Shown here: positions 35,434 to 44,617 of the stretch, in pieces | Position numbering within the stretch: the stretch's first letter is position 1 | Layout of the letters: the number at the start of each line of letters is the position of its first letter | Assembly (NCBI GenBank): GCA_029259945.1 | Contig: JAJDEF010000028.1 | Coordinates: forward strand, 60,573-124,572 | Source: Planctomycetota bacterium | GTDB taxonomy: Bacteria; Planctomycetota; Planctomycetia; Pirellulales; Lacipirellulaceae | Reading direction: 5' to 3' | DNA length: 64,000 nt | Translations under genes and position numbers: made by a program | Notes under the pieces: generated by a model | What the model was told of the DNA's origin: nothing | Databases searched by the model: none | What the model saw: the letters and a program-made list of their open reading frames with translations, nothing else

Positions 35434-37137
35434 ATGTCGTTACGAGTAAAACAATTGCTGATTGGCGTTCTTGGGATCATTTTTTTGGCCTCTCTGCTTT
35501 TCGTACAGGCGATGGAAGTCGCACGCAAACGCGAGGAGGCGGGGCTGGTCGTGCATCATGTCTCGATTCCGGCGAACTCGACCAAGTGTGTCTGGTGCCA
35601 TAACAATCTCTCGCCTGGCATTATTGACCACTGGAAAGGTTCGACACACGCAGTAAAGGGCGTGGGTTGCGTTGAATGTCATCAGGCAAACGAAAAAGAC
35701 GCCGACTCGTTCCACCACTACGGCGCTACGATTGCCACAGTCGTCACGCCGCTTGATTGTTCGCGATGTCATCCCAAAGAATTCCAGGAATTCGCGCACA
35801 GCCATCATGCAAAGGCCGGCAATATTTTGGCTTCGCTAGACAATTTCCTCGCCGAAACGGTCGAAGGCTCGCGAGTTCCCTTTAGCCCCCATTCGCCCAC
35901 ACCGGGCATGGAAGTCGGGCTAGTCAACGGTATGGCCAGCGTCAATTCAGGCTGCAAACAGTGCCACGGTAGCAAAGTGGCTTTATTGAGTACCTCAGGC
36001 GATCCCATCACGGTCGACGATCTTCAGCCCAACGAAAAAGGTGAGCCGACCAACCTGGAAGCCATCGCTAGGATTAAACACACCGACGACAACCAGCCGA
36101 TTTTCACGACCGCTAGTTGGCCTAATACCGGCATCGGGCGCATTAATCTCGATGGTTCACGCGGTTCATGCTCGGCCTGTCACTCGCGGCATGACTTTTC
36201 ACCACGTCGTGCCCGACAGCCAGAAAACTGTGGCAAGTGCCATCTTGGCCCCGATCATCCTCAGAAAGAAATCTACGAAGAGTCGAAGCACGGAGTTGCC
36301 TACCGTGATTTGAAGGAACACATGAACCTTGATTCCAAGCACTGGGTGCTGGGCGAAGACTATACCCAGGCGCCAACATGTGCCACGTGCCATATGTCCG
36401 CTCATAGCAAGGGCGGAGCGATTACCCACGATCCGGGCGAACGAATCTCGTGGACCAATCGTCCCCCAATTAGCGCCAAGATGGACACCGATGCCCTTCA
36501 TGCCGTCATCAAAGAGACGGACGCGGTAGAACGTCAAAAACTCCTCGCCAACGGAGGCGATAGCTGGCAAAATAAGCGTGACCGCATGAGTCAAGTTTGT
36601 ATGCATTGCCATACCAACAACTATATCAATGCATTCTACGAGCAATACGACGATTTTGTTGTGAACTACAACGAAAAGTTTGCCAAACCCGGCAAGGCAA
36701 TCATGGCCGCTTTACGCCAGAACAAACTGATCTCGGATGCACAATTCGACGAAGAAATCGAATGGACTTGGTTCTATCTCTGGCACCACGAGGGCCGTCG
36801 CGCCCGTCATGGTGCCTCGATGATGGCTCCTGACTATGCCCATTGGCATGGCATGTTCGAGGTTGCCGAAAGGTTCTATCAAGAGCTAATTCCGCAAGCA
36901 CGCGAGCTCATCAATCATGCCACCGAACACAACAACGCCGCTGCCGCTAAGGCAGTCGAAAAGGTCATCCAAGATATTCTAGACCGTCCAGAACACAAGT
37001 GGTTCGAGGAAGGCAAGCTAAAACCACCACTCGAAGGCTCTGCTGCCAGCAAGACCACCTTGCCACCAGCGACAGAAGATCCTGCCCAGGATGCCGAGGT
37101 GGCAGCGGGAAGAGGGCGGGGCAGGGGGGCTCTGTAG
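35434..37137 (+). CDS. Octaheme c-type cytochrome, hydroxylamine-oxidoreductase-like
   Basis: 567 residues with exactly eight CxxCH motifs: starting Cys52, Cys79, Cys109, Cys174, Cys246, Cys266, Cys316 and Cys389. A single N-terminal membrane segment at about 6-27 anchors it; there is no lipobox. The segment CATCHMSAH followed by THDPGERISW, and near the C-terminus HHEGRRARHG then MMAPDYAHWHG, resembles the HAO family. In HAO the tyrosine of such a segment crosslinks the P460 heme; Tyr468 is the candidate here, but I recall this without an alignment. The enzyme could oxidise hydroxylamine or reduce nitrite, or serve only as an electron acceptor. The tail is Gly/Arg-rich. Third gene of the Rieske/cytochrome b operon, with AAGG before the ATG. 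Confidence 0.88.
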   Translation: MSLRVKQLLIGVLGIIFLASLLFVQAMEVARKREEAGLVVHHVSIPANSTKCVWCHNNLSPGIIDHWKGSTHAVKGVGCVECHQANEKDADSFHHYGATIATVVTPLDCSRCHPKEFQEFAHSHHAKAGNILASLDNFLAETVEGSRVPFSPHSPTPGMEVGLVNGMASVNSGCKQCHGSKVALLSTSGDPITVDDLQPNEKGEPTNLEAIARIKHTDDNQPIFTTASWPNTGIGRINLDGSRGSCSACHSRHDFSPRRARQPENCGKCHLGPDHPQKEIYEESKHGVAYRDLKEHMNLDSKHWVLGEDYTQAPTCATCHMSAHSKGGAITHDPGERISWTNRPPISAKMDTDALHAVIKETDAVERQKLLANGGDSWQNKRDRMSQVCMHCHTNNYINAFYEQYDDFVVNYNEKFAKPGKAIMAALRQNKLISDAQFDEEIEWTWFYLWHHEGRRARHGASMMAPDYAHWHGMFEVAERFYQELIPQARELINHATEHNNAAAAKAVEKVIQDILDRPEHKWFEEGKLKPPLEGSAASKTTLPPATEDPAQDAEVAAGRGRGRGAL

Positions 37138-37163
37138 AAAAATCCGATTCGATCGTTGTTCAC

Positions 37164-38804
37164 TTACTTCGCAGGCAACTCATCAACATCGATCAGCCGA
37201 ATGCCTCGATCGACTTGGCCAAACATGTCGGTCGATTCAACTTCGAGGATATGCACACCACGCGGGATTCCGGCGGGCAATTGGGCGCTCCAGATATGTC
37301 CCGACACCTTAGGTGCCGGCAACGGGGCGCGTTTGCCCTCAGCCAGAATCACATCGCGTTGCTGGGCTGCCTTGTAGGCGGGATCGATTTGCGGCAGATG
37401 TTGCATAGATAGCCAGTCACCAAAGCCTCGAACACGCATCTTTACCTTCGATTTTGAATTACCATTAAAGACATTCGCGACGACCTTTGCGGCAGCGCTA
37501 TTCGCCACGTCAACGACTTCCTGGGTGTGGACGGCAATCTGATAGTCTTCTGGCATATGAGCGCCCTTGTATCGAAGACGATACTCGTTGCCGCGGAAGG
37601 TAGCGAGAACATAGCCGTTTGGTGCCCCGTCGGCCATCGGGGTTAACGGGATACCTCGAGTGTCAGGCATTCCACGCCACCAGCTCCCCGAGCCGGTCAC
37701 CACGTTATGGTGATGATGGTCGGTCCCCTCGGTAGGCGTGTAGCCCTCCTCCGAGCCAGAAAAACGGTGGTCGTTGACATGCGTATGTCCAGAAAACGAA
37801 AGTGTGTGAGGGTGGCTAGAAAGAATTTTCAATAACCGTGGATAGTCGTGAGTACTGTAGGGGCCACCGGTAGGCCCCATGTGAGGCAAAGGAATATGCG
37901 AGCAGAGCACGACACGATCTTCCCTGGGCACCTGCTCCAGATAATTCGCGACAAACATTAGCTGGTCTTCACTAAGTCGGCCTTCGTATTTCCCTTTCTC
38001 ACTGCCATTAGCACTAGTCCAATAGACGTTATCCAACACGACAAAATGCACGGCCCCATATTGAAAGGCATAATTGGCCGGGCCATAAACTCGCTCAAAC
38101 GTTTCGTCAGAAAATTGGTCGCTGGTGGCTTGGAAATTAATGTCGTGATTGCCCAGGACGTTATACCACGGAATGCCAACGACCCCTTGCACCGCATTGA
38201 CTGCATCGAAAAGAGAGAGATCATTACCGACGATATCACCCAAAGACATGCCAAACAAAGCCGTGGAGTCAACTAACTCGACGACTACGTCATTGGCGTA
38301 ATAACGGACTTGCTGTCGATCGTTAGGTTGTGGGTCGCCGACCAGGATAACCGTAAATTCATCCGGATCAGGTGACGAGGTCAGAGCAAAATCGATAGAC
38401 TCGGGCAGTGGCCCTGTCGGCTCGACTCCGCGAAACTTATACCTTTTGTCCGGCGACCCTTCGGGCTTATGGATATAGTAAAAACGAGAGATGTTTAGCT
38501 TGTCGGTTCGCGTTTTCCAATCCCGCGGTTTGATAACGAAGATAATAGTGTCGTCTTTGATCCCGATTTCGTAATTGCCACCGGCGTCTGTTGTAGCGAC
38601 GTCGACACCATTTGAAACATGAACTCCAGCGATGCCAGGCTCACCAGCGTCTCGGCTACCATTCGCATTACGGTCGTCAAACACCACGCCACGAGCAGTT
38701 TCTGCCTGGGCGATTGCTGGAATGACACCCCAGACAACACAGAACATTGCTGTCCAGAGCATGGTGCGTTGCAAACGTTGAAGTACCGTATAGTTCATTG
38801 TCAT
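37164..38804 (-). CDS. Secreted calcineurin-like metallophosphoesterase
   Basis: 546 residues with a signal peptide at about 1-34 (ending AQA). Residues 36-110 are an SdrD-B-like beta domain (GVVFDDRNANGSRDAGEPGI). The phosphoesterase domain has GDPQ, GDIVGND, GNHDIN, CSHIPLPH and GHTHVND, the metal ligands in normal order. A C-terminal domain follows. Organised like the calcineurin-type phosphoesterases found in Bacteroidetes and planctomycetes; substrate unknown. Convergent with the octaheme gene. Confidence 0.88.
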   Translation of the reverse strand: MTMNYTVLQRLQRTMLWTAMFCVVWGVIPAIAQAETARGVVFDDRNANGSRDAGEPGIAGVHVSNGVDVATTDAGGNYEIGIKDDTIIFVIKPRDWKTRTDKLNISRFYYIHKPEGSPDKRYKFRGVEPTGPLPESIDFALTSSPDPDEFTVILVGDPQPNDRQQVRYYANDVVVELVDSTALFGMSLGDIVGNDLSLFDAVNAVQGVVGIPWYNVLGNHDINFQATSDQFSDETFERVYGPANYAFQYGAVHFVVLDNVYWTSANGSEKGKYEGRLSEDQLMFVANYLEQVPREDRVVLCSHIPLPHMGPTGGPYSTHDYPRLLKILSSHPHTLSFSGHTHVNDHRFSGSEEGYTPTEGTDHHHHNVVTGSGSWWRGMPDTRGIPLTPMADGAPNGYVLATFRGNEYRLRYKGAHMPEDYQIAVHTQEVVDVANSAAAKVVANVFNGNSKSKVKMRVRGFGDWLSMQHLPQIDPAYKAAQQRDVILAEGKRAPLPAPKVSGHIWSAQLPAGIPRGVHILEVESTDMFGQVDRGIRLIDVDELPAK

Positions 38805-38946
38805 AATTATGTTTTTCCTTAGCTACCTCTACGAACGACCCAAGAATCATTTCGACATTTCGATCGTAGGTGCCCATATAGATACGGGAGACACCGTGAA
38901 AACTTATCTGGGAAAGTTGCTTTTGAGCTATCCCAGTTAAGCGGAC

Positions 38947-39558
38947 CTATTTAGCAAACCGATCGACCACTACAATTTCGTTTTTTGGCAATTGTCCACC
39001 GCGTTCCCTTGCAGGTTTTGCCGCTTTACCGATCACCAACATCATAGCTATCACGTGGTCGTCTGGCAAATTGATTAGCTTGGCGACTGCATCTGGATCA
39101 AAACCGATCATCGGATTCGAATCATAGCCCATCGCTTTTGCTGCTAACATGAGAGTCTGGCTGGCGATGGCACAAGAACGCATCCCCTCATCACGTTGCA
39201 CTTGTTCTCCGCCGTTTTGATAGAACTGACCTATCACCGGCACAATCATTTCCTGCGCGGCCTGAGGCGCATTCTTCCAATACCGATCCGGCTGCTTTTC
39301 CCAAGCTTTCAGGTCAGCGCAAAGCACCAATAACAGCTGAGCCTCGGTTACTTGCTCCTGATCCCATGCAGCCGCTCGAATTTGCTTTCGTAACGCCGGG
39401 TCTTCTACCTTCACAAATCGCCAATTCTGAATGTTAAACGAAGTCGGCGAGAGCATCGCCAAATCGAGTAACCGATCTGCATCTTCCGGCGGCATCGCAT
39501 AGCGCGAGTCGTAATGCTTCACACTTCGCCGTTGTTCTATTACGCTGAAAGTGTCCAC
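38947..39558 (-). CDS. Nitroreductase-family protein
   Basis: 203 residues from a GTG at 39558, preceded by AAGGA eight bases upstream; a TTG at 39576 is the longer alternative. The FMN-binding N-terminus (IEQRRSVKHYD) and RMSPTSFN-like LDLAMLSPTSFNIQNWRF are hallmarks, as is MGYDSNPMIGFD in the C-terminal half. NAD(P)H-dependent reduction of nitro compounds or quinones is the usual role; the true substrate is unknown. Confidence 0.88.
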   Translation of the reverse strand: MDTFSVIEQRRSVKHYDSRYAMPPEDADRLLDLAMLSPTSFNIQNWRFVKVEDPALRKQIRAAAWDQEQVTEAQLLLVLCADLKAWEKQPDRYWKNAPQAAQEMIVPVIGQFYQNGGEQVQRDEGMRSCAIASQTLMLAAKAMGYDSNPMIGFDPDAVAKLINLPDDHVIAMMLVIGKAAKPARERGGQLPKNEIVVVDRFAK

Positions 39559-39742
39559 GGTATTGATCCTTAGCAACGTGTCAACAAATCACTTTGAAAT
39601 CTCAATCTCGTAGCGAGAATGACTTTATCAACGGGCTGCTCGAGCAAAGATGAATTGATGGGCCATCGTCAGTTCACGAGTCGTGTTCCAACATAGCCGA
39701 GCCGTCTCGACTCGCATAGGTAGCCATCGCGATTATCTACCA

Positions 39743-40732
39743 CTACTCTGCCATGATCTTGACTTGTTGACCGTCACGTTGAAATCGCAAGCCACCAGGG
39801 GAAAGAACGCTATTCAGCAGTTCGTCGAGGCCGACATTTTTTACATGACACGAGACACGTCGATCTCGACTTTTGCTTGCAACCTTGTCCCACACAACTT
39901 CCAGCTTCAACTGTTTGGCGAGTTGATCGATAATCGCGCCGACAGGCTGGTTCTGTAGTTGTAAGCTGTATTGCTTTTCTTTTTTACGAGCGGGTCGCCT
40001 TAAGGGTTTTGGGCGTTTTGCTTTTCGTTTGTTACGCTTGACAGCAACAGGATGTTTAATGGGAACCACTTCGCACGCTTCGCCATCGGCTGAAATGCGG
40101 GCAGTGAGATCAAATCCCACGAGAATGAGTACCACGCGATCAACCAACGGGAGAGGAGATAATTGCTTTGCCTCCCACAAGTCATGGGGAATCAAATCCT
40201 TGCTTAGTAGTTTCAGGCTGGCCTCTTCTAGTAGTTCGGCTAGCAGTGTTTGAGGGTTGCCCAGTCGTGGCCAGTCGCTCGGATCATTTCTTAACCACCG
40301 TTTTTTCGTAGATGATGGTATGCGTTTTAGCGATTCATGTAATTGCCTTGACAGCGCCTGGAGCTCTCGCGATGACTTGACAGGCCCGACATAAACTACG
40401 CTTCCGAGCATTGTGAAGCCCAAAGCTTGCTTCTTGACCAAGGCTTCTAACACTTCAGTTAGCGAAACATCATCCAAACGCAAATCGACTGCCTGCTGCG
40501 GATCAGTACGCCGGTCTAGCCAGATGGAGATCCCTTGCGTTTCAGCCAAACGCTGCAACACGGCACCTAACCCTTGACCTTGCCATGTCACCGAAAACCG
40601 CTGCTGCAATTTCCACTCTGTCTGCTGCGCAGTAGGTGCGGATAAGTTTTGCGCAAGCGACGCTGACACGGTGGATAAACCTATCACCGCTAGGAGTGCC
40701 AAGGAAACGTGCTTGGGGTCGATGAGACTCAA
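39743..40732 (-). CDS. Exported protein with two STN/secretin-like domains
   Basis: 329 residues from a TTG at 40732, preceded by GAAAGG; the frame stays open to 40966, but those extra 78 residues are Cys/Asn-rich and unconvincing. A signal peptide (SLALLAVIGLSTVSASLAQ) is followed by an STN-like domain (FSVTWQGQGLGAVLQRLAE, DVSLTEVLEALVKKQ), then about 130 residues, a Lys/Arg-rich linker, and a second STN-like domain (YSLQLQNQPVGAIIDQLAK, NVGLDELLNSVLSPGGL). STN domains occur at the N-terminus of secretins and TonB receptors; here no beta-barrel follows. Divergent from the TPR gene. Confidence 0.65.
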   Translation of the reverse strand: MSLIDPKHVSLALLAVIGLSTVSASLAQNLSAPTAQQTEWKLQQRFSVTWQGQGLGAVLQRLAETQGISIWLDRRTDPQQAVDLRLDDVSLTEVLEALVKKQALGFTMLGSVVYVGPVKSSRELQALSRQLHESLKRIPSSTKKRWLRNDPSDWPRLGNPQTLLAELLEEASLKLLSKDLIPHDLWEAKQLSPLPLVDRVVLILVGFDLTARISADGEACEVVPIKHPVAVKRNKRKAKRPKPLRRPARKKEKQYSLQLQNQPVGAIIDQLAKQLKLEVVWDKVASKSRDRRVSCHVKNVGLDELLNSVLSPGGLRFQRDGQQVKIMAE

Positions 40733-40958
40733 ACTTCTATGCCTTTCGCTGCATTTCTGCCCATAGGCGGTAATTGTCGACACCTGCTGGCATCCAGGAT
40801 TTTTGGAAAAAACGGAACAATGTACATTTTCATTGAGATAAAGCAAATTGCAATTACACTGAAAGGAGCGATTAAAAATCCAATTCTGATTCGACTGGAA
40901 CCATCTGTGTCGGCACCTGGGTGTGCAACTTACACATACTTGTAGGAAAAACCATCGC

Positions 40959-41621
40959 ATGAGCAACGATGACCCTCAACGTCCGCTACTTGCCCATCAC
41001 TACGAGCGGTATCTGGTCGATCAAAATATCAGCGACTATGTGCAATGCGTTTCGTCGGCATATACCGTAGGTAGTCTTGAACGTCTGGCGATCGTTGGTG
41101 ATCGGGGGGCCCGGCGTGGTGCTATTTTAGCACTAGGTCGCTTAGCCGACTATCGAGCTAATATGACCCTTGGTCGCGCATTGGTCGACAGCGATCGCGG
41201 TGTACGTACTCTAGCAGAACACAACATTTTACGTCTCTGGATGCGTATCGGAACCCCCTCGCAGCGACGGCAGTTGCTGGCCATTAACGAACACCTCGAG
41301 GAGAAAAAGTACGACCGCGTTGCACAGTTGGCGACTGCTTTGATTCAAGAGGTGCCGTGGATCGCGCAGGCTTGGTACTGTCGAGGCAAGGCATTTTTCC
41401 AACTTGGCCAGCACGAAGCCGCAACTCGCGACTGCCACCAAGCATTGGAAATCAACGCCTACCACTTTCAAGCAGCCTCGATCATGGGGCAAGCTTACCT
41501 GCTACTCGAAAACCCGGTTGCTTCCTTGGAATCGTTTCGTCGCGCGTTGCGACTCAATCCCAGCATGGAAGAAGTTCGCGTCCAGGTGATCCATCTTCAG
41601 CGATCACTCAAGGGAAAATAG
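40959..41621 (+). CDS. HEAT- and TPR-repeat protein
   Basis: 220 residues from the ATG at 40959. Residues about 45-95 are HEAT-like (GDRGARRGAILALGRLADY, LVDSDRGVRTLAEHNI). Residues about 110-215 form three TPR units (WYCRGKAFFQLGQHEAATRDCHQALEI, then AYLLLENPVASLESFRRALRLNP). A scaffold for protein-protein contacts; no signal peptide, so cytoplasmic. It shares a divergent promoter region with the STN-like gene and may work with it. Confidence 0.75.
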   Translation: MSNDDPQRPLLAHHYERYLVDQNISDYVQCVSSAYTVGSLERLAIVGDRGARRGAILALGRLADYRANMTLGRALVDSDRGVRTLAEHNILRLWMRIGTPSQRRQLLAINEHLEEKKYDRVAQLATALIQEVPWIAQAWYCRGKAFFQLGQHEAATRDCHQALEINAYHFQAASIMGQAYLLLENPVASLESFRRALRLNPSMEEVRVQVIHLQRSLKGK

Positions 41622-41651
41622 TCTCTGACTATTCTCCTGGGCGATTACCCT

Positions 41652-41918
41652 TTAGTTCCAACCGTCTTTCTTGCGGCCGCTCTTGCGTTTCTCCGCGTTG
41701 CTCAGTCGGTCGTTAAGCGTCGTAATTCGATGTTTGATGGCTAGGCGAGCTAACAACGGGGCCTTGTTGGTACCCATCGCAAACATAGCGCGGTCGCGGT
41801 GGTTGTCGACCGTGGATTCTGAGATGCCTAGAATCCGCGCAATTTCATCATTGGTGCAGCCAAGGCTCGATAGTCGTACAACTTCACGTTGGCGGGGAGT
41901 AAGGTGTGGTTTCTTCAT
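41652..41918 (-). CDS. LuxR-type DNA-binding protein
   Basis: 88 residues from the ATG at 41918 (MKKPHLTPRQREVV); an extension to 41993 has no ribosome site. LTPRQREVVRLSSLGCTNDEIARILGI then STVDNHRDRAMF is a complete LuxR/GerE helix-turn-helix. There is no receiver or other sensory domain, so it is a stand-alone regulator or part of a split system. Convergent with the TPR gene. Confidence 0.85.
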   Translation of the reverse strand: MKKPHLTPRQREVVRLSSLGCTNDEIARILGISESTVDNHRDRAMFAMGTNKAPLLARLAIKHRITTLNDRLSNAEKRKSGRKKDGWN

Positions 41919-42242
41919 AGCGATAATCCAGTGAAGTGATGACGGTTTGATTTCATTATAAACACTGCCCCCGTGGTGCAAACCTAGCTTCATAGGAAAA
42001 CCCTAGAACGCAGCTTTCAGAAGGCTCTGACGCGGCGATCCAGTGTCAGACGCAAACCCAGAGCCTAAGTCTTTTATGTGATAGACTTTACGAAAAAACC
42101 GATCACCCCAGAAGATGCCCGTGTAATTGTCACCGATTTTCATCGGTTGGCAAGGGCTGGTGCTCCAGCAGCGCTAAAGGATTACCCAGCCCATACCTAA
42201 CAGCACTCAGGCATAGAAAATCAAAGCTGGCCTGAGCCGAAG
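41919..42242. other. Intergenic region with competing short stems
   Basis: About 324 bases. GGCTCTG (42023-42029) can pair with CAGAGCC (42059-42065), and TCTGAC (42026-42031) with GTCAGA (42045-42050); the two stems exclude each other. No gene or promoter hexamers I would defend. Confidence 0.35.
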
Positions 42243-43871
42243 CTAAGCAAAAATCTCGGTTCCTAGGTGCACCGGCTCGGCAAATTGGGTTTCGCATCGA
42301 GCACAGGCGTCGCGATCTCGTGGCACCTCGGCATGACACTCGCCACACGCTTCGAGCACCGGTCGGCGATGGATGACCCAATAGGCCATCAGCGCTGGCC
42401 ACGTGAACAGAAAGACGGTCACACACCAAAGCAACGTATTCCCACGGGAATATTTTCGTTGTGACTTATAAACAAGCCGTGTGAAAATGATGGATAAGAT
42501 TAAGATCGAGACCAGTGTTAGCCAGCATTTGGGCATCAACTTATTCAAAGCCGCGCGGTAGGTCTCTACCTCGTAATTGTTCATCATCTCCATCGGTACA
42601 AAGCCAAAGACTCCGACCAGCCAAGGCAATAACGTCGGGGTAGCAGCCCCAGTTCCGGCAAAATGAAACGCAGAAGGTTTCGGCGGAACCCATCCCAAGA
42701 GTTGCAAGGTTTTTTCCTGCTCGATGTTTCCTTCGGTGTCCATCCACCACAGTTTATAGTTAGGGCCAGATTCCCAATACCCATGCCCAAATTGCACTAA
42801 CAACTGATCTTCACTCACACAATAGACCTGATAGCCACCCCCACGAAGAGCATCAGGCACTTGAAAGGTTTGCTGTGAATTGTCGAAGGGGTTGATCACC
42901 ACAAGTCGGTCGTCGCATTGCGCGAACAATCGATCGGCCGTCTTATGCTTGCTATCGATAGACGAAGGGACCCCTACAGCCAACGTCCATGTCTGCATTG
43001 CTGCTAATCGAAAAGGCGACTGGGCGCTTTGCGTGTCAACGCTTTCGTCGGTGGGAAAATCTGTCGTTTCCTCTTCGCGATTGCTTGGTAGTTCTTGGTC
43101 ATCGTTCTCCGCCGGTAACGGAATCGCCGCAATTTTTATCGATCTCAATCCTTCGAGCTTAGCAAGGGTGCGCACTTCTCTTTTTGCTAAATCAATTTCT
43201 TTCACTTCATCGCCATCGACTAGGAAAACGCTGTCGAAGCTTAGTCGATGCTCATCCGTCGTACTCACTCGCCCATAGTTATAGCCATAAGCCCCGTAAT
43301 TCACACTTCTTCGAGAACTCAACGGGCTAAAACGCCAGCTCAATGTCTTATGCCTCAGATCAAACCATTCGCTGTGCGCAGGCACCGACGACCGTAAACC
43401 ATCACGCCCTAAATAACCGATATTTTGTTTTGTCTTCGGGTCGTAGCCCACAAAGTAAGCGTGCCCCGGCCGCTCGGTGTCGCGGATGGCAAGCCACCCC
43501 ATTGGCGGATTTTGGTTGCTGGAAACACCTGCAATTCGCTCTCGCCAGGGTATGAGCGAATTGTAGCATGGTGGCTCGCGGTACGGCTTTTCAACGCTGA
43601 CCGAATTCAACCAACCTTGAATATCCTGGTCAATCTCTTTGCCGTCCAGGGTGCGTAGCTTGGTGTGATAGTAGTTACCGTTAACCCGAGTTCGAATTAA
43701 CGGTGTGCCGTCTGCTGCGACAACTATTTGCTCAGAAGTGATGGAGGTTGAGGATCGCAACGCCTTGCCAATCGACCCTATCAGTCCAGCGGCAACCCCC
43801 CAAGCCACACTCAGCCCGAGTGTCAACACCATCGCGGAGATCCACTTGCGTGTAACGATTTTGCTTAACAT
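42243..43871 (-). CDS. Membrane protein with C-terminal zinc ribbon, unknown function
   Basis: 542 residues. A first membrane segment at about 13-35, a large exported domain of beta-rich character (about 45-410, with an acidic DDQELPSNREEETTD linker), then three or four membrane segments (ATPTLLPWLVGVFGFV, LVSILILSIIFTRLVY, LLWCVTVFLFTWPALMAYWV), and finally a CGECHAEVPRD...CARC zinc ribbon near 513-535. It is the last gene of the GntR-ABC operon, about 90 bases after the permease. No family recognised. Confidence 0.65.
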   Translation of the reverse strand: MLSKIVTRKWISAMVLTLGLSVAWGVAAGLIGSIGKALRSSTSITSEQIVVAADGTPLIRTRVNGNYYHTKLRTLDGKEIDQDIQGWLNSVSVEKPYREPPCYNSLIPWRERIAGVSSNQNPPMGWLAIRDTERPGHAYFVGYDPKTKQNIGYLGRDGLRSSVPAHSEWFDLRHKTLSWRFSPLSSRRSVNYGAYGYNYGRVSTTDEHRLSFDSVFLVDGDEVKEIDLAKREVRTLAKLEGLRSIKIAAIPLPAENDDQELPSNREEETTDFPTDESVDTQSAQSPFRLAAMQTWTLAVGVPSSIDSKHKTADRLFAQCDDRLVVINPFDNSQQTFQVPDALRGGGYQVYCVSEDQLLVQFGHGYWESGPNYKLWWMDTEGNIEQEKTLQLLGWVPPKPSAFHFAGTGAATPTLLPWLVGVFGFVPMEMMNNYEVETYRAALNKLMPKCWLTLVSILILSIIFTRLVYKSQRKYSRGNTLLWCVTVFLFTWPALMAYWVIHRRPVLEACGECHAEVPRDRDACARCETQFAEPVHLGTEIFA

Positions 43872-43921
43872 GGGAGAGGGCTCCGAGTTTAAGTTTTTTT
43901 AAGTGAAGTGCGTGTCACGGC

Positions 43922-43945
43922 TTCCGGCCAGGATGGCCGGGCTAT
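43922..43945 (-). repeat. 24-base dispersed repeat, copy 2
   Basis: Reverse complement of 32123-32146 with one mismatch. It lies in the gap between the ABC permease and the zinc-ribbon membrane gene. The neighbouring bases (GTCACGGC upstream, ATAGGC downstream) look like part of the same element. Confidence 0.6.
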
Positions 43946-43957
43946 AGGCTCTTAATG

Positions 43958-44617
43958 TTAAAAATCACTGGTCTCGGCGAAGTAAAAAATCGCGACCAGC
44001 ACCCCGACGTATCCCACGGCTAACAGCGGGAGATACAACCAATAAAACGGAGCGCTGCTTACGAGCACCGCCCAAATGATCGCAGCGGCTAGCGGGATGA
44101 GCCGCGTGCCAAACCACCGAGCCCGTCTTAGCCCGCTGAGGAAAGCTCCCAGGTAAACCAAGGGGAGTGTCATCGCCAATTTCCAAGCATCAAGGGTCAT
44201 TGACCAATCAAAGGGTGCCGCCTTTTTGCCCGGGATCGACGCCCAAAAACCGTAAACACCAATAGCAACCGCCGGCACAACAACGACCAGCAGCACCCCG
44301 ACGACGATCTTTGTTGCGAAAACCACCCGACGCGCGATCGGGCGGCTCAACAGATAATAATAGGTGTCACGTCCATGCTCCCAAGCCGTTTGCTTGAGGC
44401 CCAGTGCAACGGCTAACCCACCGACAAAGAGGCCGACCCAACCCGTAAAGCCATCATTGACGAAGGCGATCGTTTGATCAGAAAAAACATCTCTCATCAC
44501 AAATCGAAGCGGCTGAACCCCCATCAGCCCAGCAAGGGCCCACACCATCCCTAACGCAGCCAAAGCAGCAAGCCCAACCGACTCACGCAATTCCTTGATC
44601 GTCAACGCCTTGATCAT
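43958..44617 (-). CDS. ABC-2 type permease of the GntR operon
   Basis: 219 residues from the ATG at 44617, behind a strong GGAGGAGAG; the frame to 44638 begins with TTG. Six membrane segments. TIKELRESVGLAALA at the start is typical for short ABC-2 permeases. It overlaps the ATPase gene by 35 bases, which points to translational coupling. Confidence 0.8.
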   Translation of the reverse strand: MIKALTIKELRESVGLAALAALGMVWALAGLMGVQPLRFVMRDVFSDQTIAFVNDGFTGWVGLFVGGLAVALGLKQTAWEHGRDTYYYLLSRPIARRVVFATKIVVGVLLVVVVPAVAIGVYGFWASIPGKKAAPFDWSMTLDAWKLAMTLPLVYLGAFLSGLRRARWFGTRLIPLAAAIIWAVLVSSAPFYWLYLPLLAVGYVGVLVAIFYFAETSDF

